Shown here in pieces: positions 1 to 8,356 of a stretch of DNA of 64,000 bases (positions are counted from its first letter, which is position 1; each line of letters opens with the position of its first letter). This stretch comes from an uncultured Bacteroidales bacterium (GTDB taxonomy: Bacteria; Bacteroidota; Bacteroidia; Bacteroidales; Bacteroidaceae): positions 1 to 64,000 of the forward strand of contig CADBXO010000004.1 of assembly GCA_902798685.1 (NCBI GenBank), read 5' to 3'. The translations under genes and the position numbers were made by a program. The notes under the pieces are model-generated. The model saw only the letters and a program-made list of their open reading frames with translations. It did no database searches and was not told where the DNA came from.

Positions 1-162
1 CTCCTCACCTGCATTGATGAGCTGCTCGTTCAGAATGTCAAGCATCTCAAGGAATGAGGTATCGGTGGGGATATCCTTCATTTCATACACCTTGAACTGT
101 CCCTTCTCCTTAGGACCTCTCTGGCGCCAGATTTTCAGTTTGAAGCTTATATTCTTTTCCAT
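1..162 (-). CDS. sdhB: Fumarate reductase/succinate dehydrogenase iron-sulfur subunit, N-terminal part
   Basis: Only the first 54 codons are in the window; the gene runs off the left edge. The protein begins MEKNISFKLKIWRQRG and continues with KGQFKVYEMKDIPTDTSFLEML, the usual opening of the 2Fe-2S ferredoxin domain of SdhB/FrdB. It would carry electrons between the flavoprotein and the membrane cytochrome. It lies 17 bp downstream of sdhA in the same direction, as the third gene of an sdhC-sdhA-sdhB operon, the usual Bacteroidales order. The ATG at 160-162 is the only sensible start after the sdhA stop. The identification rests on position and the short N-terminus; no iron-sulfur cysteines are visible in the part present. 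Confidence 0.88.
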   Translation of the reverse strand, partial: MEKNISFKLKIWRQRGPKEKGQFKVYEMKDIPTDTSFLEMLDILNEQLINAGEE

Positions 163-179
163 AGTGATGCTTAATTTAA

Positions 180-2144
180 TCAGTTCTTGTAATTACGGGT
201 CTGAACCTTGATGTACTCGTAGTTGAGAGGCTCCTTGAGCAGCTCAGGTGCCTTACCCTCACCCTGGTAGTTCCAGCAGGCTACGTATGAGAACTTGTCG
301 TCATGACGCAGTGCCTCGCCCTCTGGTGTCTGGTGCTCCTCGCGGAAGTGACCGCCGCATGACTCCTCACGGTTAAGACCGTCATAAGCCATCAGCTTGC
401 CAATCTCGATGAAGTCAAGCAGACGCAGGGCCTTCTCAAGTTCAACATTAAGTGTCTGGGCATCACCGGGTACGCGCAAATCGGACCAGAAGGTCTTCTC
501 TACCTCGTCCAGTTTTGTAAGGGCAGTCTTGAGTGACTCCTCTGTACGACCCATACCTACATACTCCCACATGATGTGGCCGAGCTCCTTATGGATAGAA
601 TCAACGGAACGCTTTCCGTTAATGCTCATGATCTTTGCAATCTTCTCCTTGACAGCCTTCTCGGCAGCATCGAACTCAGGCAGGTCAGTGCTGAAGCGCG
701 GAACCTGGATCTGGTCGGCCAGATAGTTCTGGATGGTGTAGGGGAGAACAAAGTAACCGTCGGCAAGACCCTGCATAAGAGCAGAAGCACCAAGACGGTT
801 TGCTCCGTGATCTGAGAAGTTGCACTCACCGATGGCGAACAGACCGGGGATAGAGGTCTGCAGCTCGTAGTCAACCCAGATACCACCCATTGTGTAGTGG
901 ATGGCGGGGAAAATCATCATAGGATTCTCGTACGGGTTAACGTCGGTTATCTCCTCGTACATATCGAACAGGTTACCGTACTTGTCAGCTACAGCCTGCT
1001 TGCCAAGACGCTGGATAGCATACTTGAAGTCCAGGAATACTGCAAGACCAGTGTTGTTTACGCCATAACCCTTGTCGCAACGCTCCTTGGCTGCACGTGA
1101 AGCAACGTCACGGGGAACCAGGTTACCGAATGCGGGATAACGGCGCTCCAGATAGAAGTCGCGATCCTCATCAGGTATATCGTTGGGGTTGAGCTCACCC
1201 TTCTGGAGTTTCTTGGCATCCTCAAGCTTCTTGGGAACCCAGATACGTCCGTCGTTACGCAGAGACTCTGACATAAGGGTCAGCTTTGACTGCTTGTCAC
1301 CGTGTACGGGGATACAGGTGGGGTGGATCTGAGCGAAAGCGGGGTTAGCGAACCAGGCACCCTTACGGTAGCACTGCATAGCAGCTGAACCGTTACTGCC
1401 CATAGCGTTGGTTGAGAGGAAGTATGTGTTTCCGTAACCGCCTGTGCCGATTACAACGGCGTGGGCTGAGCAACGCTTGATCTCACCGGTAACCAGATCA
1501 CGGTAGATGATACCGCGGGCACGCTCCTTACCCTCTTCATCCTTGATCATAACCAGATCAAGCATCTCGCAACGGGTGAACAGCTCAACGTTACCCTGGT
1601 TAACCTGATAGCTCAGTGCTGAGTAAGCACCCAGAAGCAGCTGCTGTCCGGTTTGACCGCGGGCGTAGAATGTACGCGATACCTGAGCACCACCGAAAGA
1701 ACGGTTGGCAAGTGTGCCGCCGTACTCACGGGCAAAAGGTACGCCCTGTGCTACGCACTGGTCGATGATATTGTTTGATACCTCAGCCAGACGGTAAACG
1801 TTGGCCTCACGTGAACGGTAGTCACCGCCCTTGATGGTATCGTAGAAAAGACGATATACTGAGTCACCGTCGTTCTGGTAGTTCTTGGCTGCGTTGATAC
1901 CACCCTGTGCAGCGATTGAGTGAGCACGACGGGGTGAATCCTGGATGCAGAAGCACTTTACCTTGAAACCGAGGTCACCGAGAGTAGCGGCTGCTGATGC
2001 GCCTGCCAGACCTGAACCTACAACGATGATGTCAAGCTTACGCTTGTTAGCGGGGTTGACAAGTTTCTGATGAGCCTTATAGTTGGACCATTTTTCAGCC
2101 AACGGGCCTTCGGGAATTTTTGAATCTATAGTAGCCATATTCAA
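180..2144 (-). CDS. sdhA: Fumarate reductase/succinate dehydrogenase flavoprotein subunit
   Basis: A 654-residue flavoprotein that interconverts fumarate and succinate. In anaerobic Bacteroidales it mainly reduces fumarate as the terminal step of a short electron-transport chain. The FAD-binding motif is near residue 40 ([16 protein letters not shown]). The [14 protein letters not shown] segment, typical of covalent flavin attachment through histidine, follows, and the catalytic region contains [12 protein letters not shown] and [10 protein letters not shown]. The C-terminal part ([13 protein letters not shown]) is also typical of the family. Length matches the non-enterobacterial type that pairs with a single large cytochrome b subunit. 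The gene sits between sdhC and sdhB with short gaps and is almost certainly cotranscribed with them. Confidence 0.96.
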   Translation of the reverse strand: MNMATIDSKIPEGPLAEKWSNYKAHQKLVNPANKRKLDIIVVGSGLAGASAAATLGDLGFKVKCFCIQDSPRRAHSIAAQGGINAAKNYQNDGDSVYRLFYDTIKGGDYRSREANVYRLAEVSNNIIDQCVAQGVPFAREYGGTLANRSFGGAQVSRTFYARGQTGQQLLLGAYSALSYQVNQGNVELFTRCEMLDLVMIKDEEGKERARGIIYRDLVTGEIKRCSAHAVVIGTGGYGNTYFLSTNAMGSNGSAAMQCYRKGAWFANPAFAQIHPTCIPVHGDKQSKLTLMSESLRNDGRIWVPKKLEDAKKLQKGELNPNDIPDEDRDFYLERRYPAFGNLVPRDVASRAAKERCDKGYGVNNTGLAVFLDFKYAIQRLGKQAVADKYGNLFDMYEEITDVNPYENPMMIFPAIHYTMGGIWVDYELQTSIPGLFAIGECNFSDHGANRLGASALMQGLADGYFVLPYTIQNYLADQIQVPRFSTDLPEFDAAEKAVKEKIAKIMSINGKRSVDSIHKELGHIMWEYVGMGRTEESLKTALTKLDEVEKTFWSDLRVPGDAQTLNVELEKALRLLDFIEIGKLMAYDGLNREESCGGHFREEHQTPEGEALRHDDKFSYVACWNYQGEGKAPELLKEPLNYEYIKVQTRNYKN

Positions 2145-2157
2145 ATACTTTTACGGT

Positions 2158-2838
2158 TTAACAAAGGCTCTTGAAGAAGTAATAATAAACCACGCTCAGG
2201 AAACCAAGGATTACCAGGGTAACGTAGATGTTACCGATAACCTGCCAGCGGCGCTGCCATTTGCTGCCACTCCAACCTACAGTCTGGAACATGCTCCAGA
2301 ATCCGTGTGAAAGATGGAACCAGAGAGCAGCAAACCAAACGGTGTAGATCAATACATAGTACCACTGTGAGAAGGTGTACTGGATCAGGAAAGCACCATC
2401 GGTAGGACCGTTCTGTCCCGGAACAAAGTTAGTGCCGTGGATGATTTCCTGAAGCTGCATCTTTGACCAGAAGTTGGCAAAGTGCACCAGGAGACCTACC
2501 AAAACGATGATACCCAGCACCAGCATGTTCTGTGAAGCCCACTCAACTGATTTGGGTTTTTCAGAAACGGCGTATCTGACGTTTCCGCGTGCCTTACGGT
2601 TCTGGATTGTCAGCCAGAAAGCAAAAACAAAGTGGAGAACCATAAGTACGGCCAGACCTGCAGTACCTACCAGTGCATACCAGTTAGCTCCCAGGAATTC
2701 GCAGATGACATTGTAAGCCTCGCCCGAGATAAGGGCCACGCAGTTCATTGCCATGTGGAATGTCAGGAACAGGATCAGAGCGGCACCGGTCACGCTCATC
2801 ACTACCTTACGTCCGATTGAAGAATCGATTAACCACAT
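2158..2838 (-). CDS. sdhC: Fumarate reductase/succinate dehydrogenase cytochrome b subunit
   Basis: A 226-residue membrane protein with five hydrophobic segments and histidines placed for haem ligation (for example FLTFHMAMNC, MVLHFVFAFW, LLVHFANFW, LWFHLSHGFW). This is the single-subunit dihaem cytochrome b of the Wolinella/Bacteroides type, which anchors SdhA and SdhB and exchanges electrons with menaquinone. It is the first gene of the operon, 13 bp ahead of sdhA. A TATATTTG box lies upstream at 2896-2903. The residue-to-haem assignment is by family pattern, not alignment. Confidence 0.93.
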   Translation of the reverse strand: MWLIDSSIGRKVVMSVTGAALILFLTFHMAMNCVALISGEAYNVICEFLGANWYALVGTAGLAVLMVLHFVFAFWLTIQNRKARGNVRYAVSEKPKSVEWASQNMLVLGIIVLVGLLVHFANFWSKMQLQEIIHGTNFVPGQNGPTDGAFLIQYTFSQWYYVLIYTVWFAALWFHLSHGFWSMFQTVGWSGSKWQRRWQVIGNIYVTLVILGFLSVVYYYFFKSLC

Positions 2839-2895
2839 AAAAGTTTAGTTTTTTGATTATGAATATTTTAGTTTGTGCGCGTGTAAAATAGACTG

Positions 2896-2903
2896 CAAAT
2901 ATA
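2896..2903 (-). promoter_or_regulatory. Putative -7 box of the sdhCAB promoter
   Basis: On the minus strand this reads TATATTTG, matching the Bacteroides -7 consensus TAnnTTTG, 57 bp ahead of the sdhC start. No clear TTTG -33 element was found at the usual 19-21 bp spacing, so the call rests on the -7 box and its position. Confidence 0.5.
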
Positions 2904-2946
2904 CTCATTAATGTGTATTAATCCTATAACTATGCGTCCGATTCTT

Positions 2947-2954
2947 TATATTTG
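2947..2954 (+). promoter_or_regulatory. Putative -7 box for the rhodanese/MBL gene
   Basis: Reads TATATTTG, matching TAnnTTTG, 32 bp ahead of the start at 2987. It is divergent from the sdhC box about 45 bp away. No good -33 element is visible. Confidence 0.5.
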
Positions 2955-2986
2955 CACTCACGACAAACCACAAACCATAACCTAAT

Positions 2987-4060
2987 ATGAAGACCAGATT
3001 GTATATTTTGGCAATTTTATCAGCTATGAGTTTCAATTCCTGCAACTGCAATAACTGGACAGACCTTACTCCCGATGAGTTTGAAAAGGCTTACATTGCC
3101 GACGGTACTGTGACCATAGATGTACGCACTGCAGACGAGTTTGCGCAGGGGCATCTCTATCACGCCGTCAACATTGACTGGCAAAAGGACGGATTCATGG
3201 ATGAAATCAAAGAAAATTTCAACACAAACCTGACCTTGGCCATATACTGCCGCAGCGGTAAGAGAAGTGCGGCTGCAGCACAGGCTCTGTCCGATGCAGG
3301 CTATAAGGTGCTGAACCTGACAGGCGGTTATACCGCATGGGCCGAGGCCGGAAAGATGACCAACTCCTACCAGGTTGAATACATTCCCGCAGGAGGTGGA
3401 AACGATCCCCTGGTCATTACTCTTATCAAGCACGGATCACTGGAATTTGCATACAAGGGAATGTCCATTCAGGTTGACCCCGTGAGCGGTTACGGCAAGA
3501 ACACCGATTACGCCAAGGAGTTCCCCAAAGCCGATGCCATACTTATAACCCACGAGCACGGCGACCATCTTGACAAGAATGCAATTACCGCGCTTTCATC
3601 GGACAAAACAGAGATTATTCTGAATGCCAAGTCACAGCAGCAGATTGGCTTGGGCAGGGTATTGGCAAACGGTGAATTTTGTACTCTTTTCCCTGTAGGA
3701 ATCTTAGTCTGGGCAGTTCCCGCCTACAATACTACACCCGGACGAGAGCAGTTCCATCCCAAAGGAAACGGAAACGGATATCTTTTAAGTTTCTGGGGAT
3801 CACTGAGTGCCTATGTAGCAGGTGATACCGAAGATATACCCGAAATGGTGGACATCCCCAAGATACGTCCTGCAATGAGGATAAGTGTAGCTTTCCTGCC
3901 TGTGAACCAGCCCTATACCATGACGGTTGACCAGTGCGTTAATGCGGCCAAAATGGTCAATCCCGAGGTACTCATACCATATCACTTCAGCCAGACAGAC
4001 CTGTCAGGATTGGCCGACAGGCTGCCCGGTATGAAAGTGCTGCTGCGTGATATGCAGTAA
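2987..4060 (+). CDS. Exported lipoprotein: rhodanese domain followed by UlaG-like metallo-beta-lactamase domain
   Basis: A 357-residue protein with a lipoprotein-like start; Cys19 is the likely lipid-attached residue. Residues about 25-125 form a rhodanese domain with IDVRTADEFAQGH and the active-site loop CRSGKRS, nucleophile Cys88. The rest is a metallo-beta-lactamase fold with THEHGDH (His189, His191, Asp193, His194), a later GDTED and a C-terminal HFSQTD histidine, all likely metal ligands. It most resembles the UlaG/YycJ-type hydrolases. A sulfur-transfer plus hydrolase role in the periplasm is an inference. The domain order is the reverse of the known persulfide dioxygenase-rhodanese fusions. 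It stops 1 bp short of the convergent gene at 4062. Confidence 0.82.
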   Translation: MKTRLYILAILSAMSFNSCNCNNWTDLTPDEFEKAYIADGTVTIDVRTADEFAQGHLYHAVNIDWQKDGFMDEIKENFNTNLTLAIYCRSGKRSAAAAQALSDAGYKVLNLTGGYTAWAEAGKMTNSYQVEYIPAGGGNDPLVITLIKHGSLEFAYKGMSIQVDPVSGYGKNTDYAKEFPKADAILITHEHGDHLDKNAITALSSDKTEIILNAKSQQQIGLGRVLANGEFCTLFPVGILVWAVPAYNTTPGREQFHPKGNGNGYLLSFWGSLSAYVAGDTEDIPEMVDIPKIRPAMRISVAFLPVNQPYTMTVDQCVNAAKMVNPEVLIPYHFSQTDLSGLADRLPGMKVLLRDMQ

Positions 4061-4061
4061 A

Positions 4062-5927
4062 TCAGAATTTGAAGACCCTGTATGAATGGGGCTTGAGATG
4101 AACGCGGAAAGACCTCTCGTTCGAGGTGCTGCGACCCCACGACATAACGCGTGAACCGCTCACTTCATCACCCGAAAGAAGATCCTTCAATCCCTCTGAC
4201 TGACAGAGGACTGTGATATCAACATCTTCATCTGAGAATGACTCTACGATGAAGGTGTTGTTGTCATATATGAACAGGGATACGTTTGCGGGACCCTGCA
4301 TACGTACCGGCACAGCCTTCTGTGTCAGGTTCTGACGGATGCTGTTGAGTACCTGTACGGGCAGGTTGTAGAGATCGGCAAAATTATCCGGTACCACCAG
4401 CAGATAGACGTTGCCCTTGGAGTAGGCGTCACGGTGCAGCAGGGGCCATCCCAGTCCGCCGTCCATACCCGATACTATCTCCCATGAGTCATTGGTCTTG
4501 TACATGACCTGCTGCATGAGGATGGGCTTGGAAACATTCACTATCTGGCCTCCGGTCATAAAGCCCGATACAAGAGCCTTGCGGTCAGTATATTCCAGAT
4601 CCACGATACTCTCTATGCCTTTACCCTTCATGGCACGAAGGAAACCGGCAGTGATGGTGATGTCCTTGCCTGAACGCAGGTGCTTGTCCATCTTCTTTAT
4701 GATATCGGCATCGGCCGCTGCCTGTTCGGTCAGTATAACCATGTTGGCATCGGTGGGGAACTCGGGAACAATGTCCATGGGGATACCTATCATACCGAAA
4801 TAGTTCTGCAGGAACTCCTCACCGGTGGACTGGTAGGGCTTGTAACTCTTTACTCCTATGGGATTACCAAGCAGGCCGATGGTACGGTCCACCTGCTCCA
4901 TGGTATAGCCGGCTGCCCTGGCCATGGTGGTGGGGGTTACCTCCTTTCCGTTGATATTTACCGGTTTCATCATATCATCGTAGTTGAAACTGGTGCCGCC
5001 GGCATCCTGCCAGGGACCGCGGTATGAACTGCGCAGTCCGCCAAGCATCTGACGGTAGTCAAAGAATGTCATCTCGGGGGCCTTGGCAAAAACGGTCAGC
5101 CAGAGCTGCTCAGCGTAACGCTCCATGTAACGCATACCTCCGGTATCAACCCAACCGCCACCGTTGTGACCGGGGTTCAGGTTGTCAAAATATCTCCATA
5201 TCAGATAGCTCTCATAGGGCTGCAAGTGCTGGTTGCTGCGTACGGCGTCACGGGTCTCGGTTCCGGTATAGATGCCGTCAAAGTGCTTGGGGCCGAAATC
5301 CAGGTCAAATCCCAATGCGGGGAAATGGTCATACCAGTTGGGGTATTTGATTACCACCTTGACATTCTTGTTGACCTTTTTGGCAGGACCCAGGATCACG
5401 TTCAATGCAGCGTCATCCATCAGTTCCAGACGGTAATCGGTCCATGTACGGTTTCCCTTGGCCTCTACGCAGTAGTCGCATTTGCAATCGGTAAAGAAGA
5501 AGTCGTCAAGTATGATCTCATCAAACAGACTGGCGGTGAGTTCAATGATTTCTTTTGCCTTGGCACGTTCCTCAGGGTTCTTGTAACAGAATGTCTGGAA
5601 GTTGTTGGCCTCACTGATGGTGTAGGTGATACCTCCGGCAACCTCAACGCCGCGGTCCTTGAAGAACTTGATGATACGTTTCATGTCATCGGCCTTGACG
5701 ATGTTAAGGTCACGGTGAGTCTCCAGATAGATCTTGTCAACCTTCATCTGTGACGATATGATGTTCCATGTCGAATCCAGCCAGGCGGGATCGGTCATGC
5801 TCTGAACTTCATAGGCACGGGTGTAGATTGAAACCTTGAAATTTTCATACTTGCCTTTGTTTTCAGCATGTGAAAAAAAGGGCATACACAAAAGGGAAAA
5901 GGACAGAAGGATTTTAAATGATTTCAT
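4062..5927 (-). CDS. Exported protein of unknown function, glycosidase-like TIM-barrel pattern
   Basis: A 621-residue protein with a clear signal peptide (MKSFKILLSFSLLCMPFFSHA). I do not recognise a named family. The first 350 residues look like a beta/alpha barrel: alternating strands such as KVSIYTRAY, VEVAGGITYT, IILDDFFF and VKVVIKYPNW. An acidic pair in ILDDFFF is followed by a tight cysteine cluster (CKCDYC near residue 150), suited to a disulfide or metal site. The C-terminal third resembles the domains that follow the barrel in GH42-like beta-galactosidases. Carbohydrate hydrolysis is a guess from fold pattern. The gene stands alone with its own -7 box. Confidence 0.6.
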   Translation of the reverse strand: MKSFKILLSFSLLCMPFFSHAENKGKYENFKVSIYTRAYEVQSMTDPAWLDSTWNIISSQMKVDKIYLETHRDLNIVKADDMKRIIKFFKDRGVEVAGGITYTISEANNFQTFCYKNPEERAKAKEIIELTASLFDEIILDDFFFTDCKCDYCVEAKGNRTWTDYRLELMDDAALNVILGPAKKVNKNVKVVIKYPNWYDHFPALGFDLDFGPKHFDGIYTGTETRDAVRSNQHLQPYESYLIWRYFDNLNPGHNGGGWVDTGGMRYMERYAEQLWLTVFAKAPEMTFFDYRQMLGGLRSSYRGPWQDAGGTSFNYDDMMKPVNINGKEVTPTTMARAAGYTMEQVDRTIGLLGNPIGVKSYKPYQSTGEEFLQNYFGMIGIPMDIVPEFPTDANMVILTEQAAADADIIKKMDKHLRSGKDITITAGFLRAMKGKGIESIVDLEYTDRKALVSGFMTGGQIVNVSKPILMQQVMYKTNDSWEIVSGMDGGLGWPLLHRDAYSKGNVYLLVVPDNFADLYNLPVQVLNSIRQNLTQKAVPVRMQGPANVSLFIYDNNTFIVESFSDEDVDITVLCQSEGLKDLLSGDEVSGSRVMSWGRSTSNERSFRVHLKPHSYRVFKF

Positions 5928-5985
5928 CCGTAATTATTTAGGTTAGTTGTTAGTTCAGGAAATGAACGGCCAACTGGCACAGCAG

Positions 5986-5993
5986 CAAATATA
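5986..5993 (-). promoter_or_regulatory. Putative -7 box for the gene ending at 4062
   Basis: Minus-strand TATATTTG, 59 bp ahead of the start at 5927. Matches TAnnTTTG; no convincing -33 element. Confidence 0.45.
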
Positions 5994-6015
5994 GTCAAAA
6001 TAGAGAAAAAAGAAC

Positions 6016-6023
6016 TATCTTTG
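6016..6023 (+). promoter_or_regulatory. Putative -7 box for the PAP2 phosphatase
   Basis: Reads TATCTTTG, 52 bp ahead of the start at 6076, divergent from the box at 5986-5993. Matches TAnnTTTG; no good -33 element seen. Confidence 0.45.
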
Positions 6024-6075
6024 CCAAGTTTCAAAAATAATACTTTCCTGTTGCTAAACCGTTAACCAAGAATAT

Positions 6076-7488
6076 ATGATCAGAAAACTCACAAGAATGT
6101 TTGCGGCAGCCGCATTGCTTTTCATTGGCGGCAAGAGTTTTGCCCAGACAGAAAAAGACACAGTCTACGTATTCCTTCAGGACATGCCCGATGCCGGCAT
6201 ATACCTTCCGGCACCACCCGATATGCTCAGTCCGCAATACTCCGATGACTTTGCACAGTGGCAGTGGGGTAAGACCGTACGTCCCACAGACCGCGGCCAG
6301 CAGGCCAACGATGATTCACAGTGGGGTATAAACGGAATGATCAGAGTTCATCAGGAGACTCTTGGTTTTGAGATAAGCAAGGAGAAGACTCCTGCCATCT
6401 ACAGACTGCTTTACAACGTGCTTTGGACCGAGAACCTGAGTACCCATAACGCCAAGCGCAAATATATGCGTACCCGTCCGTTTGCCCAGTACAACGAGCA
6501 TACCTGGGGTCGTTTTGACAATGAGCGTGAACTCCGTTTCAACGGATCATATCCTTCAGGTCATACCGCACTGGGATGGGCCACCGCACTGGTACTCTCA
6601 GAGATGGTTCCCGAACTTCAGGATACCCTGCTGCGTACCGGATTCCAATATGGCGAGAGCCGTGTGATAGTAGGTGCACACTATCAGAGTGATGTTGACG
6701 CAGGTTATCTCTGCGGAAGTACCGCAGTTGCAGTAATGCATGCAAGTGAATACTTCCAGAAAGACCTTGCTGCAGCCCGTAAGGAATACTGCAAGATAAA
6801 GGGTATCAAGAATGTAAGCCAGACCGAAGGATTCCCCGATGGAAGCAAGGTATTTGACGGTCCCGTCACAGAAGAGAGCCACCGCTTTTACGGTGATATC
6901 ATAAAGTACTATGAGACCCTCCCTGAAAGAGAGACTGAGCGCGGTGAGCAGGCCAGGATCGATGCAGATAACAGCATCGAGGCATTGCTCAAGAACTTCT
7001 CGGCTCCTGCAGGCAGGGAACTCAGCGCCGAGGCTACACCCGCTATCGCCGCCCTGCTCTCATACGCAAGGGACAACATGGTCAAAACCGCCGCTGAATT
7101 GGGAAGTTCAGCACCTTTCCGCGAGCGTCCTTATGTAAGGCTCAACCCCAGAAGAAACAAGACTCTTATCAGTGAGGATGAGGAGGCCAAGAAGGAGGTT
7201 ACAAGTTACCCGTCAACAAATGCCGAACTGGGTTGGGGTATGGCACTGCTCCTGGTTGAGATCATGCCTCGTGAGACTGCCAACGATATCCTGGCTCGCG
7301 GATTCGAGTACGGCCGCAGCCGCATCATCGCCGGATACAGCTACCCGACCGATGTACAGACCGGACGTCTGTGGGGATCGGCCACACTGGCTCACCTGCA
7401 TACCGATCCTACTTTCCAGAAACTCCTGCAGGACGCCAAGGACGAGCTTAATCCTCAGGCCAAAGGAAAGAAAAAGAACAGAAAATAA
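6076..7488 (+). CDS. Periplasmic PAP2-family acid phosphatase with a second, degenerate PAP2 domain
   Basis: A 470-residue exported protein (signal peptide ending SFAQ). Residues about 40-240 form a class A acid phosphatase/PAP2 domain with all three motifs: KRKYMRTRPF, PSGH (His163) and SRVIVGAHYQSD (nucleophile His202, Asp206). Residues about 310-460 repeat the fold: FRERPY, then PSTN where PSGH should be (Asn382), and SRIIAGYSYPTD where Ser422 replaces the nucleophile histidine while Asp426 is kept. The first domain should dephosphorylate phosphomonoesters or lipid phosphates in the periplasm; the second looks catalytically dead. Single-domain relatives are about 240 residues. A glycosyltransferase starts 15 bp downstream. 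Confidence 0.85.
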   Translation: MIRKLTRMFAAAALLFIGGKSFAQTEKDTVYVFLQDMPDAGIYLPAPPDMLSPQYSDDFAQWQWGKTVRPTDRGQQANDDSQWGINGMIRVHQETLGFEISKEKTPAIYRLLYNVLWTENLSTHNAKRKYMRTRPFAQYNEHTWGRFDNERELRFNGSYPSGHTALGWATALVLSEMVPELQDTLLRTGFQYGESRVIVGAHYQSDVDAGYLCGSTAVAVMHASEYFQKDLAAARKEYCKIKGIKNVSQTEGFPDGSKVFDGPVTEESHRFYGDIIKYYETLPERETERGEQARIDADNSIEALLKNFSAPAGRELSAEATPAIAALLSYARDNMVKTAAELGSSAPFRERPYVRLNPRRNKTLISEDEEAKKEVTSYPSTNAELGWGMALLLVEIMPRETANDILARGFEYGRSRIIAGYSYPTDVQTGRLWGSATLAHLHTDPTFQKLLQDAKDELNPQAKGKKKNRK

Positions 7489-7503
7489 CCTATACAAACA
7501 ATC

Positions 7504-8322
7504 ATGAACCCGATCCTGTCCATAGTAGTTCCCTGTTACAAACAGGGCGATTATGTAGCCGAAACGCTTGATTCCATCCGCAAACAGACGTTTCAGGATT
7601 GGGAATGCATTGTAGTCAATGACGGATCACCTGACAACTCCTCGGAAATAGTCAAGGAGTATGTCAGGCTTGATTCCAGAATAAAACTGATCGAGACTGA
7701 GAACCGAGGGGTTAGCGCAGCGCGTAATACAGGCATCAAAGCATCTTCCGGAAAGTACATTCTTCCGTTGGATGCCGATGATATTATCCTGCCTGAATAT
7801 GCCCGGCTCGCAGTTGAATATCTTGAGAAACATCCTGAGACCAAACTGGTCTATTGTGAGGCCAGAATGTTCGGTGAAATCAACAAATACTGGGAATTGC
7901 CCGACTACCAGTGGGACAAGTTCATATTCAACAACAGCATCTTCTGTCCCAGCGTTTTCAGACGAAGCGATTTCGATAAGACTCCCGGATACAACGAGAG
8001 CATGAGAAAGGGTTGGGAAGACTGGGATTTCCTGCTGGGATTCCTTGACAAGGACGATATCGTTTACCGTATTCCCAAAGTCCTGCTTCTGTACAGGATC
8101 AAATCAGTATCAAAATCAACCGAAGTTCTGGATAACTACAAGGACCTGGCCAAGCAGCTCATAGACAATCACCCCGATGTCTACCGCAAGTACCTGTTCA
8201 GCAAGATGGCATATATATCGACCGAAAGACACAGCAGCACAGAAAAGCTGGATATGGCCATAGGCCATGTCATAACCAAACCCGTACGTCTGTTCAGGAA
8301 ATTAATCCAAAAGTTCAAATAG
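7504..8322 (+). CDS. Family 2 glycosyltransferase
   Basis: A 272-residue GT-A enzyme. It shows the nucleotide-sugar binding start LSIVVPCYKQGDYVAETLDSI, VNDGSPDNS, the NRGVSAARNTGI segment, the DxD-type metal site LDADD and a C-terminal GWEDWDFLL acceptor/catalytic motif. No membrane segment is seen, so it is probably cytoplasmic or peripheral and adds a sugar to a surface glycan. Donor and acceptor cannot be told from sequence. It follows the PAP2 gene by 15 bp and is probably cotranscribed with it. No other glycan genes are adjacent. Confidence 0.88.
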   Translation: MNPILSIVVPCYKQGDYVAETLDSIRKQTFQDWECIVVNDGSPDNSSEIVKEYVRLDSRIKLIETENRGVSAARNTGIKASSGKYILPLDADDIILPEYARLAVEYLEKHPETKLVYCEARMFGEINKYWELPDYQWDKFIFNNSIFCPSVFRRSDFDKTPGYNESMRKGWEDWDFLLGFLDKDDIVYRIPKVLLLYRIKSVSKSTEVLDNYKDLAKQLIDNHPDVYRKYLFSKMAYISTERHSSTEKLDMAIGHVITKPVRLFRKLIQKFK

Positions 8323-8340
8323 CCATTGCGTTATTTACAC

Positions 8341-8348
8341 TAACTTTG
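8341..8348 (+). promoter_or_regulatory. Putative -7 box for mnmG
   Basis: Reads TAACTTTG, matching TAnnTTTG, only 8 bp ahead of the mnmG ATG, which would give a very short leader. No -33 element at standard spacing. Confidence 0.4.
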
Positions 8349-8356
8349 AAGTCCGT

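Noticed and set aside
1090-1115. CACGTGAAGCA in sdhA as a second parS site
   Set aside because: Several mismatches to TGTTnCACGTGAAACA, and it is inside coding sequence.
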